Source of the DNA: Bacillus changyiensis
GTDB lineage: Bacteria; Bacillota; Bacilli; Bacillales; Bacillaceae
Assembly: GCF_027706145.1 (NCBI RefSeq)
Contig: NZ_JAQFWW010000001.1
Location: forward strand, 310,001-374,000
DNA: 64,000 nucleotides
Reading direction: 5' to 3'
The position numbers were made by a program, and so were the translations under genes. This document shows positions 7,733 through 17,771 of this stretch, piece after piece. A model generated the notes under the pieces. It searched no databases. It was not told the origin of the DNA and worked only from the letters and a program-made list of their open reading frames with translations. The stretch's first letter is position 1, and each line of letters begins with the position of its first letter.

Positions 7733-8225
7733 TTTGCTCTTTAAGAATAAAAAAAGAGAAACCAATGTAATAGACAGCCAGTACAAAAAAACAGATCATT
7801 GTTGCAGGATCTTCTGAAAAGAACTCACCCCACGCCGAGGAATGCCCTTCCGTTAATGCTTGGAGAAACTTGAGATTCATGATTCGATTAAAAAGCCGAA
7901 ATGAAAATATAGACAAAATCGCAAGCTCAACCCACAAATGTGTCCGATAATAAAGCGTTCCATCTCGGTATTCAAATGAAATGTGTCTGAGAGCAAATAC
8001 TGTTAATAACAATCCTACAAAAATTCCAACTGTATCATAAAGGTATGCTAAGGGATTAAAAGCGCTCATAGTCAGCAATAGAGCAGCAAGGATAGAGAAG
8101 AGAAACATTCTGATCACGATCCGAACCTGCTGAATGGGCTGAAAACCGAGCGCTCGTTTCAATTTTAGAAAAACAATAAAGCAGACGGCAACCAGCAAAT
8201 TTAGGCTGTAAAAACTGAACTGCAA
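7710..8225 (-). CDS. Integral membrane protein, possibly DUF1453/CcdC-like
   Basis: 171 residues, TTG start ten bases after GGGAGG. About four or five hydrophobic segments (near residues 5-20, 38-58, 62-80, 95-112, 140-162). The phrase [20 protein letters not shown], a short polar strand before a helix, resembles the RxGxIYxKxS hairpin of DUF1453/CcdC membrane proteins, but identification is uncertain. Function unknown. Convergent with the CzrA-like gene, with a 23-base tail overlap. Confidence 0.7.
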   Translation of the reverse strand: MQFSFYSLNLLVAVCFIVFLKLKRALGFQPIQQVRIVIRMFLFSILAALLLTMSAFNPLAYLYDTVGIFVGLLLTVFALRHISFEYRDGTLYYRTHLWVELAILSIFSFRLFNRIMNLKFLQALTEGHSSAWGEFFSEDPATMICFFVLAVYYIGFSFFILKEQINHAGYD

Positions 8226-8316
8226 CCTTTTTAAACCTCCCTTAATTCAAATATATGTACAACTTCTTCAGATTGGAACCGAAAAAATAAATGAAAAAGG
8301 GAGGATGATTGGTGTT

Positions 8317-9252
8317 ATGAAAATTGACCGCTTACTTGCGATTGTTGTCTTGTTAATCAGCAGGCGACAAATACAGGCAAAAGAACTTGCTGACTTATTC
8401 GAGGTCTCAGTCAGAACAATATACCGTGATATTGAAGCGATAAATCAGGCCGGTATCCCGATTATCACGTCTCAAGGATCAGGCGGCGGAATTAGCATCA
8501 TGGAACAGTATCGTTTGGAAAACAAGCTTCTTTCGGCGGATGAGCTAGCTGCAATCACAACCGCCCTTGAAAGCGTATCATCAACTTATCAATCTTTTCA
8601 TGATGGAGCCGTATTGCAAAAGATTCGTCTGCTCGTCTCAAAAGAAGAATGGCCTAAATTCCGTGAAAAGACGGAAAAATGGTTTATTGATATTTCTTCA
8701 TGGGGAGAAAGTAAGGGAATAAAAGAAAAAATACAGTTGTTCAATCGAGTGATAGACCATTCAAATATTATATCGCTTACATACGTTAATAAAGACGGCC
8801 AAACAGGAGAGCGCCGTGTCGAACCTCATACTCTTGTCTTAAAGGCGAGGCATTGGTACCTGTATGCCTTTTGTCTTGAAAGACAAGCTTTTCGTTTTTT
8901 TAAACTCGTTCGGATAAAAGATATTCATATTTTTCAAGATCAGTTTACAAGAAGAGAAGTTCATTTGAGCGAACTTCCTTGGGAGACAGAATGGCATAAA
9001 CCTGAAAATATGACAGATCTCATGCTTCTGATCAAACCGTCAGGGGAACCTTTAGCAAGAGAATGGTTTGGCTATGATTCTCTTACATATAAGAACGGAT
9101 CTTGTATTGCGTCTGTTTCATATCCGGAAGATGATTGGCTTTACGGATTCTTACTGCAATTTGGAACCCATATTGAGATTCTTCACCCCGCACATATTCG
9201 CCAAAAAGTAAAAGAACTCGCAAAACAAATTTATGATTTATATGAAACCTGA
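8317..9252 (+). CDS. WYL-domain transcriptional regulator (DeoR/YafY type)
   Basis: 311 residues from ATG 8317; the ATG at 8305 abuts the GGGAGG site and is too close. N-terminal HTH_11 winged helix (residues 1-60: LLISRRQIQAKELADLFEVSVRTIYRDIEAI), GIPIITSQGSGGG linker, then a WYL domain (about 135-215: ITYVNKDG, RRVEPHTLVLKARHWYLYAFC) and a C-terminal WCX-like region. WYL domains sense small ligands in many one-component regulators; the ligand here is unknown. It heads an apparent three-gene set with zinc-ribbon and GyrI-like proteins (53- and -4-base spacings), so it may control that set. Confidence 0.88.
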   Translation: MKIDRLLAIVVLLISRRQIQAKELADLFEVSVRTIYRDIEAINQAGIPIITSQGSGGGISIMEQYRLENKLLSADELAAITTALESVSSTYQSFHDGAVLQKIRLLVSKEEWPKFREKTEKWFIDISSWGESKGIKEKIQLFNRVIDHSNIISLTYVNKDGQTGERRVEPHTLVLKARHWYLYAFCLERQAFRFFKLVRIKDIHIFQDQFTRREVHLSELPWETEWHKPENMTDLMLLIKPSGEPLAREWFGYDSLTYKNGSCIASVSYPEDDWLYGFLLQFGTHIEILHPAHIRQKVKELAKQIYDLYET

Positions 9253-9305
9253 CACAATGTTGTCAGGTTTCTTTCTGTATGATGTAGATAAAGGAGGAAT
9301 GAAAT

Positions 9306-9587
9306 ATGAATCAATTATTTTGTCAAAGCTGTGGAATGCCAATGAATGAAGAATTGTTTGGAACAGAAGCGGATGGGAGTAAAAATCATGAATATTGTCT
9401 TTACTGCTATGAAAAAGGTGCTTTTAAACAACCTGATGCCACACTAGAAGACATGATCAATCTATGTGTACCATATGTAAAGGAGGCCGGTAAGTCAGAA
9501 ACTGAAGCAAGAACTTTATTAGAAAGTACACTACCACATTTAAAGCGTTGGAACTCAGCTGAAAAAACGGAAGGACAAACAGGATGA
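9306..9587 (+). CDS. Putative zinc-ribbon protein
   Basis: 93 residues, RBS AAAGGAGGAATG. N-terminal zinc ribbon of the zf_ribbon type: FCQSCGMPM and HEYCLYCYEKGAF give two CxxC pairs, four Zn ligands. The C-terminal half (LEDMINLCVPYV ... ARTLLESTLPHLKRW) is helical and typical of this family. Often found beside GyrI-like or AraC-type regulators. Ends in an ATGA overlap with the next gene, so translation is coupled. Confidence 0.85.
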   Translation: MNQLFCQSCGMPMNEELFGTEADGSKNHEYCLYCYEKGAFKQPDATLEDMINLCVPYVKEAGKSETEARTLLESTLPHLKRWNSAEKTEGQTG

Positions 9588-10021
9588 GCTTCTCGCATTT
9601 TGAGGTTTTAGATAAAAAGAGATTTGTCGGAAGGTCGACAGTGACTAACAATAAGCTTGAAATGTCGGGAGCAGGGAAAATACCCTCACTATGGAAAGAA
9701 AAAAATGAAGGATCACAGATCGCTTTATATTCAAATTATGAATCTGATGAATATGGCACATATACTTTCTCACTCGGCAGCTTTACTGAACATCAACCTG
9801 AACAATCAACCCTTAATGTGATCACAATCCCAGCTTCCACATATGCCGTCTTTGTTTCGCGACGGGGATTGGTAGAGGAAGTAGTGCTAGAAACATGGCA
9901 AGAAATTTGGACATGGGACAAAAAATCATTGCGGACATATACCGGAGATTTTGAAGTATATGATCATATAATGGATCAAAAAAATGCTCAAGTTGCGATT
10001 TATGTAGCTGTAAAAGATTGA
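9584..10021 (+). CDS. GyrI-like / AraC effector-binding-domain protein
   Basis: 145 residues, starting by a four-base overlap with the zinc-ribbon gene. Stand-alone effector-binding domain of the AraC_E_bind/GyrI-like (Cass2) superfamily: a conserved start (KRFVGRS), two SHS2-like repeats, the phrase YTFSLGSF and TIPASTYAVFVSRRG, then LETWQEIWTW. Such domains bind amphipathic or cationic drugs or small ligands; without an HTH it may sequester or hydrolyse ligand, or assist the WYL regulator. Ligand unknown. Confidence 0.82.
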   Translation: MSFSHFEVLDKKRFVGRSTVTNNKLEMSGAGKIPSLWKEKNEGSQIALYSNYESDEYGTYTFSLGSFTEHQPEQSTLNVITIPASTYAVFVSRRGLVEEVVLETWQEIWTWDKKSLRTYTGDFEVYDHIMDQKNAQVAIYVAVKD

Positions 10022-10132
10022 AAAGTAAAAGGCACGGTAGCATAAATGATGTGCTCAGAGTGTTTTTGGAGCTCCTCGGTACTTACTGAACACTTCTTTT
10101 GTTGAATAGATGTCGACTCTTGCTGAGGAAAA

Positions 10133-10174
10133 CTCGCCCGAATTCATCCAGAAAACGGGCGGGTTTTTTCTTTA
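10133..10174 (+). terminator. Intrinsic terminator of WYL/zinc-ribbon/GyrI operon
   Basis: CGCCCG / CGGGCG stem (15-base loop) followed by GGTTTTTTCTTT, about 110 bases after the stop codon. Confidence 0.8.
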
Positions 10175-10177
10175 ACA

Positions 10178-11506
10178 TTAGCCTTTTGGAACAGAATTTT
10201 CTGCATTAATATAACCTGCACCATAAATGTTTGGATCCCTGTCTTTCCAGAGATCAGTTCCGTTCTTTAAGAGACTTTTTACCTCATCAGGTTTTGCATT
10301 AGGGACTTGTTCAAGAATAAGCGCGGCAATCCCTGCACAAATTGGTGTAGCCATTGATGTACCAGACAGTTGTAAATAATCTGTACCAACTCGACTTGAC
10401 TTTTTCAGTTTATCCAAGAAAGAACCAGGTGAACGTAGTGAGATAACATCAGTGCCCGGTACTAAAAGATCTGGTTTTGTTTTTCCATAAATTGTCGGAC
10501 CTCTGCTTGAGTAAGGGGCTACAGTGTCATCATCCCGATTTAACGTGTCATGGTCATCCAATGAGCCGACCGTAATGATCTTGTTACTGACCCCGGGACT
10601 AGCAATTGTTTTAGCATCGGGACCAGAATTTCCTGCTGCTGCACAGACAACAATTCCAGCGTTCCACGCTGTTTCAACGGCTTTGACGACCGGATCTTCC
10701 TGTTCATTTTCGTATTGGATCGCTTCTGCTCCAAGGGACAATGAAATGATATCTATCGGATCATCCGGATTTTTTTCATTAAATTGAATACACCAGTCCA
10801 CTCCTTGAATCACGTTTTCCAGTGTACCTGCTCCGATTTTGTTCATCACTTTTACTCCAATCAAATCTGCTTGAGGTGCAGGTCCACGGTATTTACCAGC
10901 AGAAGAAACTCCGTTTCCGGCAACATCACCGGCACAGTGGGTTCCATGACCATTATCATCATAGGGCTCCGTTTTTTGATTGACAAAATCTTTAAATGCT
11001 CTAATTCTTCCCTCAAGGTCTTGATGAGGGTATATTCCCGTATCCACGACCGCTACTGTTACCCCTTTTCCAGTTAATTTTTGCTGATTTCTGATGACTT
11101 CTTTTGCATGACTTGCTTCGACTGCAACATCCAATAACGTGTAGACTGTTCGATTTAAATAAACTTTGCGAATATCTTGGCATTGTGAGAGAAGAGACTG
11201 TAACACAGCAGGTGTGACTTCGGCACTGCAACAGTTGATATTGGGGAAATGATTTTTTAGTTTGTTTCGTCTCTTTTGTTGCATGACTTGATTTACAAAC
11301 TGGCAACCTTGGTGATAGCAGTTGCCTTCAAATTCGATAATAACTGATAGTTTTTTATTTTTCATCAGCGTTTTTTCAAATAAACTGTGGAAGAAACAAG
11401 GTGTCCATTTAAAAGGTTTATAAAGGCCCAAAACACTTTCCCTAAGAGGGCGATCTAGTTTATGAGCGTTCGCTCTAACCATTTGAACCATATGCGACCC
11501 GAACAT
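10178..11506 (-). CDS. aprX: Subtilisin-family serine protease AprX
   Basis: 442 residues from ATG 11506 (RBS AGAGGTGGG), the length known for B. subtilis AprX; the GTG at 11515 is within the RBS. No signal peptide, agreeing with a cytoplasmic location. A long N-terminal prodomain-like region (1-140, with NCCSAEVTP) precedes the S8 peptidase domain. The catalytic triad is visible: Asp about 155 in VAVVDTGIYPH, His about 187 in NGHGTHCAGD, Ser about 384 in SGTSMATP, with oxyanion Asn in AAAGNSGPD. In B. subtilis it is a stationary-phase intracellular protease and is dispensable. Monocistronic; the plus-strand terminator directly after its stop may also serve it. Confidence 0.95.
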   Translation of the reverse strand: MFGSHMVQMVRANAHKLDRPLRESVLGLYKPFKWTPCFFHSLFEKTLMKNKKLSVIIEFEGNCYHQGCQFVNQVMQQKRRNKLKNHFPNINCCSAEVTPAVLQSLLSQCQDIRKVYLNRTVYTLLDVAVEASHAKEVIRNQQKLTGKGVTVAVVDTGIYPHQDLEGRIRAFKDFVNQKTEPYDDNGHGTHCAGDVAGNGVSSAGKYRGPAPQADLIGVKVMNKIGAGTLENVIQGVDWCIQFNEKNPDDPIDIISLSLGAEAIQYENEQEDPVVKAVETAWNAGIVVCAAAGNSGPDAKTIASPGVSNKIITVGSLDDHDTLNRDDDTVAPYSSRGPTIYGKTKPDLLVPGTDVISLRSPGSFLDKLKKSSRVGTDYLQLSGTSMATPICAGIAALILEQVPNAKPDEVKSLLKNGTDLWKDRDPNIYGAGYINAENSVPKG

Positions 11507-11816
11507 CATACCCACCTCTTTATTATTCTTTCTGATAATCTATGAAACAGAGGGGAATCTCGTCAAGTTGGTTGTCCTTATTACCGTAGAAAAGGGGATT
11601 TATCCGAAACTTTGGCAACAAAGAGGTAAAAGAATTTAAAATCAGGAAAGAACTTTTCGATAACTGGCTATAACACTTGTTATGTTGATGATGTTGTGAG
11701 TATTGTAAAGGTAGAAAAGAGGTGGATAAGTTAAGAAAAGGGGGATCTCATCTATATCCTATAACAGAGAAAAAGATAGCAATCTTATGACAAATCATGA
11801 TAAAAGGAGAAATTCA
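11507..11816 (+). other. Intergenic region between aprX and SDR gene
   Basis: About 310 bases between divergent genes. It holds the aprX RBS on the minus strand and the AAAAGGAG RBS (11801-11808) of the SDR gene on the plus strand. I see no convincing promoter, RNA or ORF beyond these. Confidence 0.4.
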
Positions 11817-12659
11817 ATGTTTAATTTAAGTGGGAAAGTTGTACTAGTAACAGGTGCTACCAGGGGAATAGGGAAGGGAACTGCTATAACACTTGCAAAG
11901 AATGGAGCCATTGTATATTTTACTGGAAGAACGGAAAAGGAGTTCCAAGGGGCAGTAAATCTTGGAGGTTCTCTGCAAACGACAGAACAGGAAATTGACC
12001 GGGTAGGTGGTACTGGATATGGTATTAAATGTGATCACAAAGATGATATGCAAACAAAGATGGTCGTGGATAGGATTATTTCAGAGCAAGGGAAAATAGA
12101 CATATTGGTTAATAATGTTTGGGGGGGATATGAATATTTTAATGATGGAACTGAATTTTGGAATGAAAACGGATTCTGGACAGTTCCAATTAGTCGCTTT
12201 GATAGTATGTATGAATCAGGTGTGAGAGCACACTACGTAACAACTGCCTATACCGTACCAACGATGATAAAACAAAAGAATGGACTTATCATTAATCTAT
12301 CTTACTGGTCAGCAGAAAGAAACGATATGGGCGTTGCATATGGGATGGCAAAATCCGCAACTAATAAAATGACTGAGACAATGGCACATGAACTCAAAGA
12401 ACATCATATTAGTGTGGTGACGATTTATCCAGGACTAGTAAGAACTGAGTCAGTCATCAAGGCAGCAGACTTTTTTGACCTATCTCATTCTGAATCAACA
12501 GAATTTGTTGGATTAGCGATATCCGCTCTAGCAACTGATTTAAATGTTTTGAAAAAGAGTGGAACAAAACAAGTAGCGGCCCAAATTGCATTAGATTACG
12601 GATATAAAGATATAGATGGGAAACAACCTATTCCATTAAATATAACAAATTGTCAATAG
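11817..12659 (+). CDS. Short-chain dehydrogenase/reductase
   Basis: 280 residues from ATG 11817, eight bases after AAAAGGAG; a 10-residue upstream extension to 11787 lacks an RBS. Classical SDR: NAD(P)-binding TGATRGIGKG (residues about 14-22), NNVWGG in place of NNAG, a Ser in INLSYWSAE and the catalytic YGMAK motif. Longer insertions after the cofactor site match SDRs annotated as DHRS1-like oxidoreductases. NADP preference is suggested by TGRT after beta2. Substrate unknown. Apparently monocistronic with no clear terminator before the convergent chemoreceptor gene. Confidence 0.88.
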   Translation: MFNLSGKVVLVTGATRGIGKGTAITLAKNGAIVYFTGRTEKEFQGAVNLGGSLQTTEQEIDRVGGTGYGIKCDHKDDMQTKMVVDRIISEQGKIDILVNNVWGGYEYFNDGTEFWNENGFWTVPISRFDSMYESGVRAHYVTTAYTVPTMIKQKNGLIINLSYWSAERNDMGVAYGMAKSATNKMTETMAHELKEHHISVVTIYPGLVRTESVIKAADFFDLSHSESTEFVGLAISALATDLNVLKKSGTKQVAAQIALDYGYKDIDGKQPIPLNITNCQ

Positions 12660-12816
12660 GGGAGAATATCAGCTGTGATTTTATGTATTTAGAATGACGA
12701 GATAAACTTGGAAAACAATTGTTTTCTTGTGAATTTTCTAGAAGGGTTTTCAGGTTTGTTAAAAGGAAATTCGTTATTTCACGCCATAGATAATGGAATG
12801 CTAACCAAACCTTGTG

Positions 12817-12853
12817 AAAAAAAGGCTCCCTGATCACGATGATCAAAGAGCCT
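12817..12853 (-). terminator. Terminator of chemoreceptor gene (minus strand)
   Basis: On the minus strand, AGGCTCTTTGATCA-TCG-TGATCAGGGAGCCT followed by TTTTTTT, just after the stop codon of the chemotaxis gene. Confidence 0.9.
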
Positions 12854-12860
12854 CTCTGTT

Positions 12861-14846
12861 TTATTCAATTTTAAATTTTTTCGTTAAATCGCGTAGTTCT
12901 TCTGCCATTTGTTCAAGTGTCGCAGAAGATGAGCTGATTTCTTCCATGGAAGCCAGTTGTTCTTCTGCTGAAGCAGCAATGTCCTGAATGCTTGCAGTGC
13001 TTTCTCTGGAGACATCAGAAATCTCTTCAATTGCTTCTGATATTTCTTGAGAACCGCCAGATAATTGTTCAACAGCAGCATTCATCGTTTGCAGTTTACC
13101 CGCAATTTCGTTTGTCGTCTCATAAATGTGTTTAAAGCTTGCTTCAGTTTCTTCTGTGATCTTCAGTCCTGACTGTACTTCTTGGTTGACTGATTTGAAC
13201 ATATTGAGAGAGTGTTCAATTTCTTTGACGATATCTTGAATCAAGGTTTCGATTTCTTTGGCGGAATCTGCTGATTGAGCAGCTAATTTCCGTACCTCTT
13301 CAGCGACAACTGAAAAACCTCTACCTGATTCTCCGGCACGTGCTGCTTCAATCGCAGCATTTAATGCCAGCAAATTCGTTTGATCAGCAATACCATTAAT
13401 AACACGCAAAATAGCTGTAATATCTTTTGATTTTGATTCAAGCCCGATCACAACACCTTCAGCTTGCTTGACTGACTGATCAATTGAATTCATTTGCCCA
13501 ACAGTTTTTTGAACAAGCTCTCCACCGCTTTCAGCAATCTTTGTCGATTGAACAGATGATTCTGTGATCGATTCTGAGACATCATTCATTTCCCGTAACA
13601 TGCCATTCATTTGATTGAGTTGATGTGAACTTGTTTCTACTTTTTCACTTTGGCTTTCTGCTCCGTCTGAGAACTTTTCAATTGCCAATGAAATATGTTC
13701 TGTTGCCTTGCTTGTTTGATCAGCGCTTGCTGTCAACTGTTCAGAAGATGACGCCACATTGGACACAGACTCTTGAATTGTACCGATCAATATCCGCAAC
13801 GATTCAGCCATTTCGTTAAAACTTGTGGCAAGCTGACCGATTTCATCTTTGGAACGGACCTCGATTTTTTGGGTGAGATCACCATTACTAATCTGTTTTG
13901 CTGAGGATACTAGCTGATTCATAGGTTTGCTAATCCCTCTAATGATAAAGAAAATTAAAATACTGCCTAGTATAATTGCACCGATTAATACATAGATTGC
14001 CATATGGAGCGCGGGTTTTGCAGCATTTGAAATTTCTTCGGTAAACATCGTTCCACCGATTTTCCAGCCGGTCAATTTGTTTGTGGCAAACTCCATTCGT
14101 TTTTCTCTGCCCTCAAAAACATAGTCAAATGCACCATTATCTTTACTGTACATTTGTGTGACCCAGTCACCTTTTCCTTGAGTGCCGGCTTTAATTGATG
14201 GATGAGCGACATATTTTGTATTGGCACTTGAGATAAAAGCAAATCCTTCTTCACCAAGTTTGACTTTATTTGATGCTTCAATTAATTTATCAATATTAAC
14301 GTCAAGGCCAACAACACCCGATCCGTCTTCATTTGCTTTGGCAATTGTAATCACCATATGACCTGTTGATGCAGACTCATAAGGCTCTGTCACAATGACT
14401 TCGCCTTTTTTCTCAACAGCTTGTTGATACCAGACCCTTTTTTGTGGATCATAGTCACTCGGCATTTTCCGATAAGGCTGGTTAACATATACGCTATCTT
14501 TTGACCCTGTAAAAATACCTTCAACATCTTTATTTTGCGCTTTGTATTGGTCAAGCTTTGCTCGCAAAGTTTTTTGCCCTTTTTCTTTATAGGCTTTTTC
14601 ATCTATTACTTTACTAAAATATGTAATCGTTTCTGCTTTTTTCTCAAGGTTTTGGTCAATCAGCTGATTTAATTGATCAACACTATTTCTTGCACTTCTC
14701 ATAATTTCTTCTTCAAGCGATTGGCTTGCTGTATGATATGAGCTAAAAGCAAGTACTAAAATAGGAACTGTTAAAATAAAGAAAAATGAAAACATGAGTT
14801 TTCTAGAAATTGACGGACGAAATATCCGGTCTAATACTTTTTTCAT
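12861..14846 (-). CDS. Methyl-accepting chemotaxis protein (McpA/McpB/TlpA type)
   Basis: 661 residues from ATG 14846 (RBS AAGGAG, eight-base spacing), the size of B. subtilis McpA/McpB/TlpA/TlpB. Order: short cytoplasmic start, TM1 (about 16-36), a large extracellular double-Cache sensor (about 40-280, with [13 protein letters not shown] and GVVGLDVNI, as in dCache ligand pockets), TM2 (about 285-305), HAMP, and a long MA coiled coil. The hairpin tip [22 protein letters not shown] binds CheA/CheW; flanking Gln/Glu sites are available for CheB/CheR. Ligand unknown, but dCache receptors of this clade often sense amino acids. It has its own terminator and shows that the organism is, or descends from, a motile cell. 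Confidence 0.93.
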   Translation of the reverse strand: MKKVLDRIFRPSISRKLMFSFFFILTVPILVLAFSSYHTASQSLEEEIMRSARNSVDQLNQLIDQNLEKKAETITYFSKVIDEKAYKEKGQKTLRAKLDQYKAQNKDVEGIFTGSKDSVYVNQPYRKMPSDYDPQKRVWYQQAVEKKGEVIVTEPYESASTGHMVITIAKANEDGSGVVGLDVNIDKLIEASNKVKLGEEGFAFISSANTKYVAHPSIKAGTQGKGDWVTQMYSKDNGAFDYVFEGREKRMEFATNKLTGWKIGGTMFTEEISNAAKPALHMAIYVLIGAIILGSILIFFIIRGISKPMNQLVSSAKQISNGDLTQKIEVRSKDEIGQLATSFNEMAESLRILIGTIQESVSNVASSSEQLTASADQTSKATEHISLAIEKFSDGAESQSEKVETSSHQLNQMNGMLREMNDVSESITESSVQSTKIAESGGELVQKTVGQMNSIDQSVKQAEGVVIGLESKSKDITAILRVINGIADQTNLLALNAAIEAARAGESGRGFSVVAEEVRKLAAQSADSAKEIETLIQDIVKEIEHSLNMFKSVNQEVQSGLKITEETEASFKHIYETTNEIAGKLQTMNAAVEQLSGGSQEISEAIEEISDVSRESTASIQDIAASAEEQLASMEEISSSSATLEQMAEELRDLTKKFKIE

Positions 14847-14940
14847 AATCATGACTCCTTTTTTTAAACTATGGAATTTATATCGGTCAATGATCATGTT
14901 TTTATAAGTTTTTAACTTATAAAATGATTGAGTTGAATTC

Positions 14941-16032
14941 CTATTTATGTCCCATCCGTTTTCGAATAAAATCAACAACAATTAATAATAGTGGAATGAT
15001 AAATCCGAACAAGGGAAAGACAGAACGAAGAGCGGTTTTTCCTTGTTCCATATGGGCGATAAAATTTTCCGCGATGGCAAATGAAAGAGCTAAGATGATG
15101 AGGCTAATGGGAATCACTAATTTTCTGGAATTTTTAAGATGAAACAAATCTCCTGCACACTTAACGGCTGCAAAGGCAAACACAGCAACTTTGAAGAAAG
15201 CTCCAATCACAAGTAAGATCACAGCAAATCCTTGTAAACCCTGAATAAATCCAGCTATATTAATTTTTTCGACAAACTGGAGAAATGGAAATGTGGCAGT
15301 AGATAAATTTGCTACCCCTAATGTTGTCAATTCGAAAGTAATTGTCACTGTTAAAATCAAGCCGCTTAAAATCGTCGCAATTAGTCCATATTTCATGCCT
15401 GTTTTAGGTGTATTTAAAAACGGAAAAACGGCAATAAAACAAATTAATTCGCCATGTGGAAAAAAAATACGATAGGGAAACACAGTGTTCAAGACTGGTT
15501 TCCAACCATTTTCTAAAACAGGTAGCAGATTTTCTGGACGAATCACATCTGAACCAATGATTGAGATAAAGGTCAAGGTAATCATAAAAAAGACTAACAC
15601 AATGATTAATTCCCCAGTCCTTGCTAAAACTTCTATTCCGTGATATAAAGCATAGCTAACGAGCAGCATTATAATTGCACTAACAGCAAACATGGGTGTT
15701 CGATCATATTGCAGTAACAACAGCTCAGAAGCGTCACGTAAATCCCTTGATGCACCATAAATAAAAAACACGATATATAAAAGACTAACCAGATAACCGA
15801 GATACTGTCCAAAAATTTTTCGGATATATTGAGTTGGCAGTAAATCCGGATATTGATGATAGAGGTAAAAATAATGGAGCAATAACACGATACCGCCTGC
15901 TAAACCTAGCAATTCTGCAAGCCAAGCATCTTGTTTGGCTTCTACTCCTAAAGGAACAATTAATGCTGTTCCTAGCTCAAATAAGACAATTAAAGTAAAT
16001 AATTGGTAGGGGCTAATCTTCGCTTTCTCCAT
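14941..16032 (-). CDS. GerB-family spore germination permease subunit (GerKB-like)
   Basis: 363 residues, about ten transmembrane helices, of the GerB branch of the APC transporter superfamily. Diagnostic phrases: [20 protein letters not shown] at the start, [36 protein letters not shown] and FPHGELICF. As the B subunit of a GerA-type nutrient receptor in the spore inner membrane, it would bind the germinant. RBS GGAGG ten bases before ATG. Unusually, it is divergent from the adjacent gerA-gerC pair (137-base gap) rather than in one operon; the three together can form a full A/B/C receptor. The shared intergenic region probably holds forespore promoters, but I could not assign one. Confidence 0.9.
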   Translation of the reverse strand: MEKAKISPYQLFTLIVLFELGTALIVPLGVEAKQDAWLAELLGLAGGIVLLLHYFYLYHQYPDLLPTQYIRKIFGQYLGYLVSLLYIVFFIYGASRDLRDASELLLLQYDRTPMFAVSAIIMLLVSYALYHGIEVLARTGELIIVLVFFMITLTFISIIGSDVIRPENLLPVLENGWKPVLNTVFPYRIFFPHGELICFIAVFPFLNTPKTGMKYGLIATILSGLILTVTITFELTTLGVANLSTATFPFLQFVEKINIAGFIQGLQGFAVILLVIGAFFKVAVFAFAAVKCAGDLFHLKNSRKLVIPISLIILALSFAIAENFIAHMEQGKTALRSVFPLFGFIIPLLLIVVDFIRKRMGHK

Positions 16033-16172
16033 GTTGCTTCAACCTCCAGCACACACCTATATATCTTCAGTCATTAACAAAAATGATTGTTTATAAACAG
16101 TTTGATGAAAGGGTATGATCTTTATAAATAATGGAATATTAATCATAAAATGATAAAACGGCAGGAGAAATG

Positions 16173-17750
16173 ATGAAATTTTTCAAAAAACGATACAATC
16201 AATATTTAGAAAATGTGAACCAGCAAACTGCAAATCAAGAAGGCGGGCTTGAAGAATCTCTTAAAGATAATATTAGAAAAATTCAAGATGCACTTGGCAG
16301 AAGCGATGATATTGTCACTAGGGAATTCCGAATCGGAAAGGGTGGAAGTCTAAAGGCAGCGATCATTTATTCAAGTGGCATAACGGATGGGCCTTCTATC
16401 CAAAATTTTATCTTGGAATCGTTAATGCTCAATTTACGTGGAACGGACATTTCTTTGGAAGACAATCCACTTAATCTGATCGAAGAGTCTGTTTTAACAG
16501 TCAGTGATTTAAGAAATTTAACCGATTATAATACGCTATTTGACGCACTTTTAACAGGGCATGTCATATTATTACTGGATGGCTATCGGCGTGCATTTGC
16601 AATTAATATGAAAGGCGGAAAAGACCGCGGTGTTCAGGATGCATCAGTTGAAAACACTGTTCGTGGTCCAAAACAAGCGTTTGCCGAAAGTTTACGGACG
16701 AACACGGCACTGCTTAGACGCATTATTAACGATCAAAACCTCTGGTTTGAAACAAAAAAAATTGGTACTGTAACTAAAACAAAGGTTTCTTTTGCATATA
16801 TAAAGGACCTCGCCAATGACAAAATTGTCGAGGAAGTCCGAAGACGTCTTGATCAAATTAAAATCGATAGTATTTTGGAAACGGGCTATATTGAAGAGCT
16901 TATTCAAGATGAAACGTTTACACTGTTTCCAACGATCTTTCACACAGAACGACCTGATGTTGCAGCAGGTGAAATGCTTGAGGGTCGGATCGCGATTTTT
17001 GTTGATGGAAGTCCACATGCGTTAATAGTCCCGGCATTGTTCGTTCAGTTTTTTCATACAGCTGACGACTATTATCAACGGGCAGATATTACGACACTTC
17101 TCAGAATTCTGCGTTATATTGGGTTCTTCATCGCACTTTTTGGACCATCATTATACATAGCGATCACAACTTTTCATCAGGAAATGCTGCCAACACCGTT
17201 GCTTGTTAACTTGGCGGCTCAGCGCGAAGGGGTTCCTTTTCCGGCTTTTATTGAAGCATTTTTAATGGAAATCACCTTTGAAATTCTTAGAGAAGCTGGT
17301 GTTCGCATGCCAAAAACAATCGGACAAGCTGTTTCAATTGTTGGGACACTAGTAATCGGGACCGCGGCGGTTGATGCTGGAATTGTTTCTGCCGCCATGG
17401 TCATTGTTGTTGCGGTTACAGCGATATCTAGTTTTATTGTCAGTTCCTTTAATCTGTCAATTTCAGTGAGAATCCTGAGATTCATCTTTATGGGATTGGC
17501 CGCTTCTTTTGGTTTGTTTGGAATGATTACCGGTTTAATCGCTCTTGCCATTCATTTATGCAGTTTGCGCTCATTCGGTCTGCCTTATATGGCTCCATTT
17601 GCTCCATTTATTCTTGTTGATCAAAAAGATGCGATTTTCCGACTGCCACGCTGGTTCTTATTTTCCCGTCCGCGTCTCATCAGCCAAAAAGATATCAGGC
17701 GTGAAGAAACTCCATCACCAAAGCCTGGTTCAGAAAAACAGAAGAAATGA
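16173..17750 (+). CDS. GerA-family spore germination protein, A subunit
   Basis: 525 residues from the second of two ATGs (16170 is only two bases from AGGAG). A large N-terminal cytoplasmic domain (about 1-290; EFRIGKGGSLKAAIIYSSG, ENTVRGPKQAFAESLRTNTALLRRII, YIEELIQDETFTLFPTIFHTERPD) is followed by a membrane domain of five or six helices containing GVPFPAFIEAFLMEITFEILREAGVR. The family signatures are complete. A subunits oligomerise into germinant-gated ion channels. The gene pairs with gerC, 21 bases downstream, and with the divergent gerB. Confidence 0.94.
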   Translation: MKFFKKRYNQYLENVNQQTANQEGGLEESLKDNIRKIQDALGRSDDIVTREFRIGKGGSLKAAIIYSSGITDGPSIQNFILESLMLNLRGTDISLEDNPLNLIEESVLTVSDLRNLTDYNTLFDALLTGHVILLLDGYRRAFAINMKGGKDRGVQDASVENTVRGPKQAFAESLRTNTALLRRIINDQNLWFETKKIGTVTKTKVSFAYIKDLANDKIVEEVRRRLDQIKIDSILETGYIEELIQDETFTLFPTIFHTERPDVAAGEMLEGRIAIFVDGSPHALIVPALFVQFFHTADDYYQRADITTLLRILRYIGFFIALFGPSLYIAITTFHQEMLPTPLLVNLAAQREGVPFPAFIEAFLMEITFEILREAGVRMPKTIGQAVSIVGTLVIGTAAVDAGIVSAAMVIVVAVTAISSFIVSSFNLSISVRILRFIFMGLAASFGLFGMITGLIALAIHLCSLRSFGLPYMAPFAPFILVDQKDAIFRLPRWFLFSRPRLISQKDIRREETPSPKPGSEKQKK

Positions 17751-17771
17751 AAGACAGAAAGGAGAAACGAG

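Noticed and set aside
12861..14846. Start of the chemoreceptor at 14981
   Set aside because: The 45-residue extension is polar, lacks a RBS and puts the first membrane segment too far in; ATG 14846 gives the usual 661 residues.
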